A stretch of 64,000 bases of DNA from contig NZ_CP044129.1 in assembly GCF_009617995.1 (NCBI RefSeq), positions 806,001-870,000 on the forward strand. Direction: 5' to 3'. Position numbers and translations under genes: made by a program. Below are positions 33,482 to 43,190 of the stretch, one piece after another. Within the stretch, counting starts at the first letter, position 1, and every line of letters starts with the position of its first letter. The notes beneath the pieces were generated by a model that was not told where the DNA came from, searched no databases, and was given only the letters and a program-made list of their open reading frames with translations. Origin of the DNA: Halomicrobium sp. LC1Hm. GTDB taxonomy: Archaea; Halobacteriota; Halobacteria; Halobacteriales; Haloarculaceae.

Positions 33482-34418
33482 TTAGTATTCGTCCACCCAC
33501 GCTACGAGCGAATAGGGACGGAACCAGCTACCGAGTACTCCCTCGAAGCCCTCCAGGAGCGCCTCAACAGCGAGGCGATCACCTTCGTCGATACCCTCAA
33601 CGACGACATCGCTTCAGTCGTCGAGGATGCCGACGAACTCCACTTCGATTATCTCGTCGGCGACGTCTCAGACTGTGGTATCTCCTCCAGCGATTACACC
33701 CACTTCGATCTGGTCCACGACGAGTCGACGATCCACTGCGTGCTCTTTAGCTTTCGTCGTTCTATGGTCGACGTCGACCTCGACGATGGGATGCAAGTCG
33801 CGGTCAAGGGCGACCTCTCCTATTACGAGGGCGGTGGCTCGATCTCCGTCATCGTCGAGGACGCCGTCGCAATCTGCGAGGGGCGCTACCAGCAGACCTA
33901 CGAAGAGAATCGCCAGAGTCTCGAAGAGGCCGGATTGCTCGATCCCGAGACCAAACGTCCCTTCCCGAGCGTCCCGCCCACGTCGGGATCGCCACGAGCG
34001 CCGAGAGCGATGCTCGCGAGGACGCAGTGACGAGCATCCACGATCGCTATCCCGACGTGGAGATCACGATCCACAACACGAGCGTCCAGGGACGCGATGC
34101 GATGGCCTCGATGATGGAAGCGATCAGCATCCTCGATGACGACCCCGCGATCGACGTGATCGTCCTCACCCGCGGCGGTGGCGCAGACAAGCACCTACGC
34201 GTATTCAACGAGACGCCCCTCTGTCGCGTAATCCACGGGACTGACACCCCGATCGTGGTCGGCGTTGGTCACGAAAACGATCGCAGCCTCGCCGACGAAG
34301 TTGCAGACAGTCGAACACAAAGCAGAGACCGAGCAGTATCGACGCCTCGTGATCGCCCTCGTCGTCCTCGGCCTGCTCGTCATTGGACTGGCCGTTTTCA
34401 TCATCCTCACCCTATAGC
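33482..34418 (+). pseudogene. xseA: Exonuclease VII large subunit, frameshifted
   Basis: The N-terminal OB part is in one frame (EYSLEALQERLN ... DYLVGDVSDCGI ... CEGRYQQTYEE, to about 33985). The catalytic part continues in another: HVGIATSAESDARED, TSIHDRYPDVEI, AISILDDDPAIDVIVLTRGGG, VVGVGHENDRSLADEVAD. A third frame gives a final hydrophobic stretch (ALVVLGLLVIGLAVFIIL) ending in TAG at 34418. At least two frameshifts; no clear start codon, and the 5' end abuts the origin boxes. XseA with XseB degrades single-stranded DNA. Confidence 0.82.
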
Positions 34419-34420
34419 CA

Positions 34421-34593
34421 TGACTGATACCACAGACACGATCTCGGAGAAGACCGACCGACTCGATTATCGAACAACTCGAAGACGGCGAGTCTCACTC
34501 GAACGAGCGAACAATCTCCACGAAGAAGGGAAGGAGTTGCTCGCAAAATTAGAGGAACAACTCGACGTTGGCGATGGTGATGTGGTCGATTGA
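34421..34593 (+). pseudogene. xseB: Exonuclease VII small subunit, internal frame disturbance
   Basis: 57 residues open from ATG: ISEKTDRLD, then YRTTRRRRV, then SLERANNLHEEGKELL. The middle piece, read in a shifted frame, is SIIEQLEDGE, the normal XseB sequence, so two compensating frameshifts have replaced about ten residues. A related second copy at 37040-37219 keeps this middle in frame. The product is probably inactive or reduced. Confidence 0.75.
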
Positions 34594-34782
34594 GCCTGAA
34601 CAGAGAGCGCCGCGAAGATCGAATCGTTGTGTTATCGGACCATCACCCAGAGTGAGGTGGCGAGCCTTGTTGACACCCTCAATTAGTGACAGGCTTTCAC
34701 AGCTGTGCTGAATAGAGAGCGCGTATCTCGCAATGGAAGTCACACCGCAGCCCGCACGGCTGAGGGAGCTGATGGGAAGAAG

Positions 34783-35430
34783 TCACGACGGTACGAATAA
34801 CCGGAACGGACGAAAAAACCGGGCCAGAGCGCGCCGGGTGTTGTCCCTGATGAACGCCCAGATCCCGATTTTCGACTCGTCGAGATACCACTGACTGCCG
34901 TCCTTGTAGGCGGTGTCCGCCTTCTCGTGGTAGTCCAGTGCCTCGCGAACACGTGACTCGGTCATGTCACAGGCATCAGCGAGTTCGGGGACCGTCTTCG
35001 GCCCGTCCTTCAGTTCCTCGGCGACGAGGTGGCCCACCTGCATCGACAGAAACACGTCACTGGAGTCGGCGTCAGCCATCCCGTCGTCGCCCGACTGGAT
35101 GCCTTCTCGGAGGCTATAGAGTGCGTCCAGCATAAGCCAGCTACCGCCGCCGACTCCGACCGCGGCGACTGTCGCGTCCCCCTGCAACCAATAGGCGACC
35201 CCACCGGTAGCTACGGCAACGAGGCCGAGCACGAGTCGGAAATGACGTCCATCCAGTCCGGGCAACGGACGCGCGAGTTCGGCGGATTCACCCACGAGGA
35301 CGACAGCTGTGACGACGATGGCCTGCGACCAACTGAAATCGAACACGATACCGAACAGCGCGATCAGCCCCACGGCGTAGACGGCACGACGGACGGGGCT
35401 GGTGCCCATCAGAGAGTCAGTCAGGGACAT
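34783..35430 (-). CDS. Membrane protein with C-terminal winged helix
   Basis: 215 residues. Four hydrophobic helices in the first 110 residues (AVYAVGLIALFGIVFDF, AIVVTAVVLVGES, LVLGLVAVATGGVAYWL, VAAVGVGGGSWLMLDALY). A winged-helix-like domain follows (MQVGHLVAEELKDGPKTVPELADACDMTESRVREALDYH in pieces). The C terminus is basic. Possibly a membrane-bound regulator. The gene has haloarchaeal codon use and looks complete. No partner; 34594-34782 is empty. Confidence 0.65.
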   Translation of the reverse strand: MSLTDSLMGTSPVRRAVYAVGLIALFGIVFDFSWSQAIVVTAVVLVGESAELARPLPGLDGRHFRLVLGLVAVATGGVAYWLQGDATVAAVGVGGGSWLMLDALYSLREGIQSGDDGMADADSSDVFLSMQVGHLVAEELKDGPKTVPELADACDMTESRVREALDYHEKADTAYKDGSQWYLDESKIGIWAFIRDNTRRALARFFRPFRLFVPS

Positions 35431-35765
35431 TATGAGTCAGGAAAGAGCCCGATTGTTAAAACAACCGGGCTACGGTTTCGGGTCGGACACACCAATGCGG
35501 ATGTGTCGTTTCTAAATACATTCTCCCAATTCATCACGAGATAGCTATCAAAGGCGGTGGTGCAGAAGTCTTCACAGACCCTCTACTGCCAGATCCCGGT
35601 TCATGATTTCTCCGGCTGGTTTTCAGGATTCAGAAAAGAATCTTCGTCAATCTGCGACTTATTGATCAGATGAGATCAAACTGACATCCGCCGAGTTAGG
35701 CTTTGGGACATATTCTGTACCAGCGCATATCAAACTCAAAGAATTTCAGCAGAGCCAGGCAACGT
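35431..35765. other. Intergenic region without recognisable content
   Basis: 335 bases, somewhat AT-rich, with short open frames only and no repeat of the families found elsewhere. Nothing supported. Confidence 0.5.
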
Positions 35766-36398
35766 TTATCGCCCGCGGCTCGTCCCACCGACGATTGTCG
35801 CAAGATCGTCGTCCTCAGGCAGAGTGTGACCGCCAGCGTGTCCATTCAGTTTCGCTGCGGCTGGAGATTCCCTGAGCTCCGCGTTGTTGTAGTCTGCTGT
35901 CTCGAACGCGTCGGCGAGACCGGGTCGTGACTGGAGACTGTGTTTCTGGTGGTACTCTTCGGCGAGATAGAACTCACCGAGCTGCTCGATCCGAGTCTCG
36001 ATGGCGTCGTCTGAATACTCCTTATCCGCGAGAAACTGATCAAGCACCTCACGCTGTCCAGGTGTCGCTGCGAAGACGATATTCTGGTACTGCGTGTTCC
36101 GGCTCTGATGACGTGGGTTGTGACTCTGGAAGACCTGCTCAAGAAGATCTGCATACGAAATAACGGCAGGATCGAAATCCACCTGGAACACTTCAGTGTG
36201 ATCTTCCAGTGCGTGATACGTGGGATTGCGTTTCGTACCGCCTGCATAGCCGACGCGAGTCCGAACGACGCCCTCGAGTGCCCCGAACTGTGCCTCTGGT
36301 CCCCAGAAACACCCCAGTGCGAAGGTCGCGGTCTCAGTCTCTCTTGGAGCAGGCGCTTCGCGATCGTACTCGCGTAGCATCGTCGGTGTGAGTGTCAT
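35766..36398 (-). CDS. msrA: Peptide-methionine (S)-S-oxide reductase MsrA
   Basis: 210 residues from ATG at 36398 (MTLTPTMLREYDRE), the usual haloarchaeal start. The frame stays open to 36617, adding 73 low-complexity acidic residues; I prefer the shorter form. Catalytic motif GCFWG is present, followed by VRTRVGYAGG, THYALEDHTEVFQV-like (YHALEDHTEVFQV) and NPRHQSRNTQYQNI. MsrA repairs oxidised methionine in proteins. Complete and isolated; on both sides lie gene fragments. Confidence 0.9.
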   Translation of the reverse strand: MTLTPTMLREYDREAPAPRETETATFALGCFWGPEAQFGALEGVVRTRVGYAGGTKRNPTYHALEDHTEVFQVDFDPAVISYADLLEQVFQSHNPRHQSRNTQYQNIVFAATPGQREVLDQFLADKEYSDDAIETRIEQLGEFYLAEEYHQKHSLQSRPGLADAFETADYNNAELRESPAAAKLNGHAGGHTLPEDDDLATIVGGTSRGR

Positions 36399-36771
36399 CG
36401 TTGTCCCCTCATCAAACGAGATCGGTGTGATACTCGCTGCATCACTGGAACTGGCACGGGACTGAATCTGGGGATCGCAGACGTGTCCCTCCGTGTCCGC
36501 TGTTTCCTCGTCACTCTCGGGGGTTTGACGATCCTCAGTAGTTTCTCCCTCGCTGTCCTCGACAGTCTCTGGTTCGTCGGAATCTCGTCCAACAGCCGCT
36601 GGAAACGGATCCATCAATACACCCCTTGAACTCGGACTGTCCCTCGTTGAAGAGCAGAAACATCGTCTGACAGTAGATCGGTCATCACCGTCCGTACGTG
36701 CTCATTCGGATTAACGCTGTCCCAGGGGTGAATCCTGCTGGAACACTCAACAAACGTGGTCCAACCTCGAT

Positions 36772-37007
36772 TTATTCATCGCTCTCGTCAGAATCCTCAG
36801 CCGACGGTGAGCGCTGGGACAACCGATCGAATCGATCCTGTGCCGCCTCTTTGCGCTCATCAGTCAGTGCTTCGTCGTACTCCCACACAACCACAGCACC
36901 GTCCTCAACGGCCACGGCGAAGATCGCATCGGCGTGCCTGCCCTCCTCGGGCAACACCGCAGCATCGATGAGTCCCCCCAAACTGTCTCGGGCACCTCGT
37001 CGTTGCA
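36772..37007 (-). pseudogene. Fragment of an unidentified small protein gene
   Basis: An open frame with haloarchaeal composition (HADAIFAVAVEDGAVVVWEYDEALTDE) ends at 36772, but its 5' end has no ATG and runs into a relic of exonuclease VII near 36990. I take it as an N-terminally truncated gene. Family not recognised. Confidence 0.4.
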
Positions 37008-37219
37008 CTGGCTGTCTTCATCTTTCTCTCACTGTAGCCATGCCGACACCACAGAGTCCATCTCGGAAAAAGCCGACCGAATCGATTATCGAACAACTCG
37101 AAGATAGGGAGGTCTCACTTGAACGGGCGAACACTCGTCACGAAGAGGGCAAAGAGTTGCTCGCCGAACTCAAGGAACAACTCGACGTTGGCGATGGTGA
37201 CGTGAACGAACACTCCTGA
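36990..37219 (+). pseudogene. Second relic: end of xseA plus frameshifted xseB
   Basis: 36995-37036 encodes VVALAVFIFLSL and stop, like the hydrophobic end of xseA at 34380-34418. An xseB-like frame follows, ATG at 37040: the start is read as PTPQSPSRKKP (shifted) and continues correctly as ESIIEQLEDREVSLERAN and GKELLAELKEQLDVGDGDV. It is a diverged duplicate of 34421-34593 with the frameshift in a different place. Confidence 0.65.
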
Positions 37220-37611
37220 TTCGTAGCCTGTCCCCTCCCGATTTCGGGACGGGCATCGAGAAAAGTCCCTTTAAAAACACCAAAAGACGATAACAGTTGT
37301 CTGCGAAGACATTTCACATGGCAAAGACAACTCCTGACGATTGGAATCTCCGACGATTCAACGCGATCATGGGCATCCTCCACTTCGTCCAGGGTGCGTT
37401 GATGCTCTCTCTGAGTTCTTCACGGGAGTGGACGATCACTTCGACGTATCTCACGTTCGACAGTGAAAGTCAGCGACTTGCGCCCGTCATGGAGTCGATT
37501 GGCACGATTGAGCTCGCCTATCTGGCGGTTGCGTTCCTGTTCATCTCTGCGATTGCCCACGCACTGATTGCAACGGTACTGTACGATCGGTACGTCGCCT
37601 ACCTCGAGCAG

Positions 37612-38678
37612 AGGGTGTCATAGAACGGTTACCACACCAAAGAGCAGGGTGAATGCTGAGGTGGTATGGACCCAGCGACCCTGCAGGATGAGCCTTCGGT
37701 AGAGTCGTTCTTCAATGTCGCGGAAACCGAGACGTTAGCGTTGTTTGAGCATCTCTCCTTCGAGTTTCTCGCCGAGTTCGACGTGTTCGCCCCGGCGGAG
37801 ACGGGGCGAACACGAGAGCATGAACCACCAGAGCTGATGCGTGGCTTCCTCCACTGCTATTACCGTGACATCTACGGGATTCGTCCTGTTGAGCGGGAGC
37901 TTCAGAATACGGTTGTCTGGCTGAGCTGCGGCTTCGATCGACCGCCGTCGAGAGACGCGGTTGATCGCTTCCTCACCGACCTCGAACACGTCGTTGACGA
38001 TGTCTTCGACCAACTCGTCGAGCAGGCCGCCCGGCGCGGCCTGCTCGACTTGACCTACTGCATCGATTCAACCGATGTGAGGGCGATGCCCGCCGATCAA
38101 GACGCCTCGAAGTGCTACGATCCAACCGACGATGAGTACTACTACGGCTACGGCTGTACGATCGTCTCGACCGGGCAAAAGATCCCGATTGCGGCGGAGT
38201 TCACAGAGAGTAAGCAAGCGCCAGAGGAGACGGCGATGCGCGTCACACGCGACGCGCTCGCCGTCGCCAAGCCGATCTGGATGCTTGGAGACAGCGCTTA
38301 CGACACGCTCGACTGGCACGACCACCTGCTGGCCGCAGGGGTCGTGCCAGTCGCCCCGTACAACGCGCGAAACACCGACGACCCGAAAGACATCGAGTAC
38401 AGGGTCGAAGACCGCATCGAACAACACAGCGAGGACGTTCAGCTGAAGCAGTCCACGTTGGATGAGACGTACAACCGCCGGACAGGAGTCGAACGAACCA
38501 ACGAATCAGTGAAGGACTGCGGCCTCGGGCGAATGCACGCCCGAGGCCGCGTCCACGCACGAGCGCAAGTGTTTCTTGCCCTCTGCCTTCGCCTCGTCGT
38601 CGCAATCACCAACTACGAACGCGGAGACAATCCGGGAAGCACGATCATCACGGTGTGAGAACTCTTCTATGACACCCT
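37612..38678 (+). mobile_element. IS5-like insertion sequence with intact ends
   Basis: 1067 bases. Terminal inverted repeats AGGGTGTCATAGAA (left, from 37612) and TTCTATGACACCCT (right, to 38678). A 9-bp duplication CTCGAGCAG flanks it at 37603-37611 and 38679-38687. Encodes one intact transposase. Perfect ends and target duplication mark a recent insertion. Confidence 0.93.
37666..38658 (+). CDS. IS5-like DDE transposase
   Basis: 330 residues. DDE residues: Asp in YCIDSTDVRA, Asp in IWMLGDSAYDTLD, and Glu in RRTGVERTNESVKD. The N terminus has a helical DNA-binding part (ELMRGFLHCYYRDIYGIRPVERELQ in pieces). It fits haloarchaeal IS5/ISH9-like transposases; exact ISH name not assignable by eye. 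Fills its element almost completely (54 bases from the left end, 20 from the right). No frameshift or stop, so likely active. Confidence 0.88.
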   Translation: MDPATLQDEPSVESFFNVAETETLALFEHLSFEFLAEFDVFAPAETGRTREHEPPELMRGFLHCYYRDIYGIRPVERELQNTVVWLSCGFDRPPSRDAVDRFLTDLEHVVDDVFDQLVEQAARRGLLDLTYCIDSTDVRAMPADQDASKCYDPTDDEYYYGYGCTIVSTGQKIPIAAEFTESKQAPEETAMRVTRDALAVAKPIWMLGDSAYDTLDWHDHLLAAGVVPVAPYNARNTDDPKDIEYRVEDRIEQHSEDVQLKQSTLDETYNRRTGVERTNESVKDCGLGRMHARGRVHARAQVFLALCLRLVVAITNYERGDNPGSTIITV

Positions 38679-39234
38679 CTCGAGCAGGGAATGAACCCCT
38701 ATCGCTGGTACGAGTATTCGATCAGCGCGTCGGTGATGATCGTCCTGATCGCCATGCTCGCAGGCGTCTGGGATCTGGGGACGCTAATTGCACTGTTCGG
38801 CCTCATCGCAGTGATGAATCTCTGTGGGCTGGTGATGGAGCGGCACAATCGTCTGACGACGGAAACCGACTGGAGTTCGTACATCGTCGGTTCGATTGCC
38901 GGCATTGTGCCCTGGATTGTCATGGCCGTCACGATCATCGGGACCTTCGACGCTGGTGGGAGCCCACCGGACTTCGTGATCATCATCTACGTCTCGCTAT
39001 TTGTCCTGTTCAACCTCTTTGCGATCAATATGCTGTTGCAGTATCTCGAGGTCTGGAAGTGGCAGGAGTACCTGTATGGTGAGCGTGCGTACATTATCCT
39101 GAGTCTCGTAGCAAAGTCGCTCCTGGCATGGCAAGTCTACTTCGGCGCGCTAAATTCGCCGGTGTAGCGACCTTCCAGCAGAGAATCGAGAGAAATAGTA
39201 GAGAGACAAGGCTATGAGAAAAAGAGATGAGAGT

Positions 39235-39510
39235 ATGCATGTACTGAATACCCTCTTTCGGCCTGTCGAGGGCTATGCGAATCGCATCTCTCTCAGAATC
39301 CACGGTATCGTCGCTGGTATCTCATTTGTTACCTTCGTCAGCGTGATCGCGCTTGGATTCGTCCCGGTGACGCGTCGGATCGAGACATCCGGCTACTCCA
39401 CCTCGGACCTCCAAGAGGCCACGACCCGGGCAAAAGTGGATACGATACTGCAGGCTTTCGAGCCAGTCATGGACGCCGTTCAACTCCTCTCGGTCCTCGA
39501 TTACATACCA
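39235..39510 (+). pseudogene. Truncated membrane protein gene behind heliorhodopsin
   Basis: Starts MHVLNTLFRPVEGYANRIS with one hydrophobic helix (GIVAGISFVTFVSVIALGFVP) and continues sensibly to about VMDAVQLLSVLDYI. After that the frame runs into the non-coding side of the next gene and loses haloarchaeal protein character. Probably a gene once cotranscribed with heliorhodopsin (68 bases downstream) and cut by the rearrangement that brought in the 39600 gene. Confidence 0.5.
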
Positions 39511-39599
39511 CTTACTGACCATCAAATCACCACACGTCGAAGGGATAGGGAAGCTTATACGCCACCCATCGAGAGTCACGACCATCCACACGCTTCGAG

Positions 39600-42500
39600 A
39601 TGGCAGACACTCCACCTGACACCGAATCACTCCCCGTGTCGCGCGCTACGACGAGACCCTACCTCTCGGTCCAGATTGGTCCCGACGCACTCGATCCCGT
39701 CCAGCTTGAAACGCAGTTTCGTCGTCTCCATCGATTGCTCGCGAGTACTGATGCAACCCTGGAGATGCTCCTCTGTAGCACTGCCCACGAGACAGTCGAC
39801 TGCTACGTTGGAATCACACCCACAGCACACTTCGAGTCGCTCCGAACGATCGTGCGAACCTTGCTGCCCGAAACAGACGATCTCACAGAGAAACAGTGCG
39901 AGCCACTCGAGGCCATCCACCCACCGACCAGTACACCCGAATCACCATCTTCACGCGAATACGCCGCTGTCGAGTACCAGGCCACGCCAACACGCCAGAA
40001 CGACTGGCAACTCGGGCTCACCCCATTTGCCGACTTCCAGAGTGAAGAGACACCACGCATCCCCCTCGGGAGCCTCGTCTCGACGATGGCACAGACGGAC
40101 GCCAACGTCGTATTTCAGGCCCTCGTCGAGGCTGAGCCAGACTGGTCGCACAAACGCGACGAGCGCCGCCTCGCCCTCGAATCAGCCCACGACACGATTG
40201 GCCAACAGTTTCTCACTGCACTCGTCGGGAGTTCGGAGACGACTGATGAGGACTCCCTCCAGACCGATCGCGAACGCGACGATGCACTCGAATCACGAGA
40301 TCCGCGCCACTGTGTCTCGGTCACTGCCAGGGCACTCTGTACCAGCGACTTCGATGATCCTGGCCCAATTGCACAGGAACTCACCGGCGTCTTCGCCCCA
40401 GTGAGTGGGCCCTACTACGAGATTGCAGGCACAGTCGTCGACGACCCCCGGCGTCTCGTTGACGATGCACTGGATCGCACCACGTACTCACCCTATCCCC
40501 CCTTCTCTGCAAAATTTCCCCTCACGAGCAACACCACGAAGGCCATCCTCGCCGATCCAAGTGAACTGGCTTCCTTTTGCCTGCTGGATGGGACGGCCCT
40601 CCCCGCCGATGCGAAGCGTGCACTCGAGGTCACGAACCAAGAACGAACGGCACTTTCACGCCCACCCGAGCCATCGCTCACGAGCTACCACACTGATGGG
40701 ATGACACTCGGCCATCCACTGACTGAAGATGATGCCATCGACCCAGATCCAGTCTCGCTGCCACCCTCACTCCAGCGCCTTCACCTCGCGTGGTTCGGTC
40801 GGACTGGCTCCGGGAAGACGACCAGCCTCATCAACGCAATTTTAGACAATCACGCGGCCACCGAGGGTGCTGATATCCTCATCGACCCGAAGGGTGACGG
40901 GATGCCCCAGGAGTATCTGGAGGCACACTACGAGCGCTTCGGAACCCTGGAGAACGTCCTGTATTTCGATTGTGCCCAGACACTCCCGGCGCTGTCGTTT
41001 TTCGACATTCGTCGCGACCTGGAGGCCGGAATCTCCAGAGCATCTGCCGTCGAAGATCGCGTCGATCACTACGTCGAGATCCTCACCCAGATCATGGGGC
41101 CCGATCGCTTCTCACAGGCCGTTCGCTCGCCGGACATCATTCGCTATCTCACGAAGGCGCTGTTCGATCCGGTGAGTGGTGACGACGCGTTCGCCCATCG
41201 CAATCTCCATACGGCGGTCCAGCGGATGCACGACCGCCAGAGTGCGCCACCAGTTTCGGATGACGACTTAGAGCGGATGCTCGCCGGCGTCGTTGCGAAT
41301 CGCGCCCGGACCTTCGACGAACTCATGCAAGGGGTCGCGAACCGGATCGAGAAGATCCCGATCAATCCCCGACTGGCCCGGATCTTCAATCACGTTCCAG
41401 AGCGAGCTGACGAGCAAGAGGAGAGTGAGGATGAAGCGCCCGATCCTCACTTTGATTTCGCCGACGTGCTCGACGAGGACGTCGTGATCATCCTCGACAC
41501 TGGTGGCCTCCGAAACAGCGCCCAGCGAGCACTGGCACTGGTCTTGCTCTCGAACCTGTGGTCGGCGTTGAAGCGACGGGCGAAGGAGAACGCGGGACAG
41601 GGAGTCGAGACGAACGACGAGCCACCGCTGGTCAACCTCTACATCGAGGAGGCCGCCTCGCTCGCAGTCACCTCCCTGTTGTCGGACTTGCTGGCCCAGT
41701 CACGCGGTTTCGACTGTTCGGTGACCCTCGCTATGCAATTTCCCGCCCAGTTGCGTGCAGCCAGCGAGCGTGCCTACAACGAGGTCATGAACAACGTCTC
41801 GACGATCGTCACAGGCAACGTCGCCGTCGACGACGATCTCACGATGCGATTCGCAACCGAGGACATGAGTCGACGAGCAGTCGGCAATCGCCTGCGAGCC
41901 CTGCGTCGCGGCCAGTGGTTCGTCTCCCTCCCTGCAGCCTTCGATGAGACCGAGCCCAGTCCGTTCCTCATCCGATCGGCCAGCCCACCGCCGTCGATAC
42001 CGACGGAGTGGGATCGAGGAAGGTTCGAAAGTGCATATGACGATGCACGACAGCGCATACAGCGAAACTATGCGCTGGAGTTGGTCGAACCCTCCACAGC
42101 AGAGACCGACGACGACGACGAGGAAGACGAGGATGTCGGGATGGAACGCGTCGACAGCGCCCTTCCGTACACGAATCGCATGCCACCGACAGTGGCGTAC
42201 GTTCCGTCGATTCACGGGCTTCGCTGTTCAGAGTGTGACAGTCATTACGACCCCGATATCGAGGGGATGAAGCGAGCAATCGAGTGCAGTGGCTCACTCG
42301 AATCCGTTGCAACGGACGACATTCCCGTCTGTGAACTCAATCTCAAGCTCTCGAACGAAGAGCGCGGAGTCTCGGAGTATTCTGATGGACAGTTACTGTT
42401 CCTGCAGGCAGTGTACAACGCCCAGCAGCTACGGTATGATCCACTCGAATACGATCTGTTGCACGATTCGATGATCCGGCTGCAGGAGTACGTCGACGTC

Positions 42501-43190
42501 GAGAGCGAGGCCATCGAGGATCTCGTCGACGACGGCTTGCTCACCCACGATACGGATCGACCCCAGCGTCTGTATTCGGTGACGCCCGACGGTCGCTCGG
42601 AGATCGGCGAGCAGTACCGCAAGGGGGTCGATTACGGCCACGGCGTGGGTGACCTAGAAGAGACCAGCCAGCACGTCCTGGCTGTGGAAGTGGGGAGACA
42701 GTATCTCGAAGCCCACTACGTCGACGACGACGAGTCACCGGTCGTCGAGGTCGTTCCCTACTTCGAGCTTGAGGGCAACGATACCGCGGTTGCAGCAGCG
42801 AGCGCAATGGGCGGGGATCCAGACCAGCTACAGGAAGAGATGGACGAGTACAAACGCAGTCGGATCGACGTGGTCGGCCTCGACGAGGAGGGGTCGGTCC
42901 GGGTGACCATCGAGGCCGAACGCATCAATCACGATCTGCGCAGAGCGGCTCCAGAGGACTTCGATAAGATGGCTGCCTGTGACCCTGACGAAGCGCTCTG
43001 GGTCACGATGTCCCACTCGGAGGGCCACGAGATTCTCGCCGCACTCAATGAGCCACTGGAAGGTGAGCCACGTGTCGAGAAGACGTATGCCCAGAGTACG
43101 CCAGTGGGTCAGTTCCGGATCGACGAACCGGGCTGTACGGGGTTCTATACGGTCGAGCAAATGCGGGATCTGGTAGATGAGGCCGAGTGA
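39600..43190 (+). CDS. VirD4/TraG-type coupling ATPase of the transfer system
   Basis: 1196 residues. N-terminal ~390 residues are a haloarchaeal-specific part. P-loop GRTGSGKTTSL (about 402-412) follows, with LIDPKGDG shortly after. Walker B-like region NLYIEEAASLAV (about 679-690), then LAMQFPAQLRAA. The C-terminal third contains CSECDSHYDPD and a winged-helix-like region (LVDDGLLTHDTDRPQRLYSVTPDGR in pieces). It matches coupling proteins that feed DNA to a secretion channel, and fits the VirB-like operon at 2951-9541 although 30 kb away. No membrane helix seen. The last 363 bases overlap the antisense RNA ligase frame. Confidence 0.82.
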   Translation: MADTPPDTESLPVSRATTRPYLSVQIGPDALDPVQLETQFRRLHRLLASTDATLEMLLCSTAHETVDCYVGITPTAHFESLRTIVRTLLPETDDLTEKQCEPLEAIHPPTSTPESPSSREYAAVEYQATPTRQNDWQLGLTPFADFQSEETPRIPLGSLVSTMAQTDANVVFQALVEAEPDWSHKRDERRLALESAHDTIGQQFLTALVGSSETTDEDSLQTDRERDDALESRDPRHCVSVTARALCTSDFDDPGPIAQELTGVFAPVSGPYYEIAGTVVDDPRRLVDDALDRTTYSPYPPFSAKFPLTSNTTKAILADPSELASFCLLDGTALPADAKRALEVTNQERTALSRPPEPSLTSYHTDGMTLGHPLTEDDAIDPDPVSLPPSLQRLHLAWFGRTGSGKTTSLINAILDNHAATEGADILIDPKGDGMPQEYLEAHYERFGTLENVLYFDCAQTLPALSFFDIRRDLEAGISRASAVEDRVDHYVEILTQIMGPDRFSQAVRSPDIIRYLTKALFDPVSGDDAFAHRNLHTAVQRMHDRQSAPPVSDDDLERMLAGVVANRARTFDELMQGVANRIEKIPINPRLARIFNHVPERADEQEESEDEAPDPHFDFADVLDEDVVIILDTGGLRNSAQRALALVLLSNLWSALKRRAKENAGQGVETNDEPPLVNLYIEEAASLAVTSLLSDLLAQSRGFDCSVTLAMQFPAQLRAASERAYNEVMNNVSTIVTGNVAVDDDLTMRFATEDMSRRAVGNRLRALRRGQWFVSLPAAFDETEPSPFLIRSASPPPSIPTEWDRGRFESAYDDARQRIQRNYALELVEPSTAETDDDDEEDEDVGMERVDSALPYTNRMPPTVAYVPSIHGLRCSECDSHYDPDIEGMKRAIECSGSLESVATDDIPVCELNLKLSNEERGVSEYSDGQLLFLQAVYNAQQLRYDPLEYDLLHDSMIRLQEYVDVESEAIEDLVDDGLLTHDTDRPQRLYSVTPDGRSEIGEQYRKGVDYGHGVGDLEETSQHVLAVEVGRQYLEAHYVDDDESPVVEVVPYFELEGNDTAVAAASAMGGDPDQLQEEMDEYKRSRIDVVGLDEEGSVRVTIEAERINHDLRRAAPEDFDKMAACDPDEALWVTMSHSEGHEILAALNEPLEGEPRVEKTYAQSTPVGQFRIDEPGCTGFYTVEQMRDLVDEAE

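Larger units (their letters stand above)
37318..39167 (+). pseudogene. Heliorhodopsin gene interrupted by an IS element
   Basis: 5' part: 37318-37611 (MAKTTPDDWNLRRFNAIMG, HFVQGALMLSLSS, AYLAVAFLFISAIAHAL, YVAYLEQ). 3' part: 38688-39167 (NPYRWYEYSISASVMIV, ETDWSSYIVGSIAGIVPWI, AINMLLQYLEVWKWQEYLYGE, SLVAKSLLAWQV). The last motif has the retinal-binding lysine of helix 7. Heliorhodopsins are light-sensing seven-helix proteins with inverted membrane orientation. Joining the parts over the duplicated CTCGAGCAG gives one uninterrupted 257-residue frame. TATA-like TTTAAAAA near 37270. Confidence 0.88.

Noticed and set aside
39214-40404. 396-residue continuation of the truncated gene at 39235
   Set aside because: From about 39515 on it is an out-of-frame reading of the coupling ATPase gene, rich in Ser, Pro and Arg.
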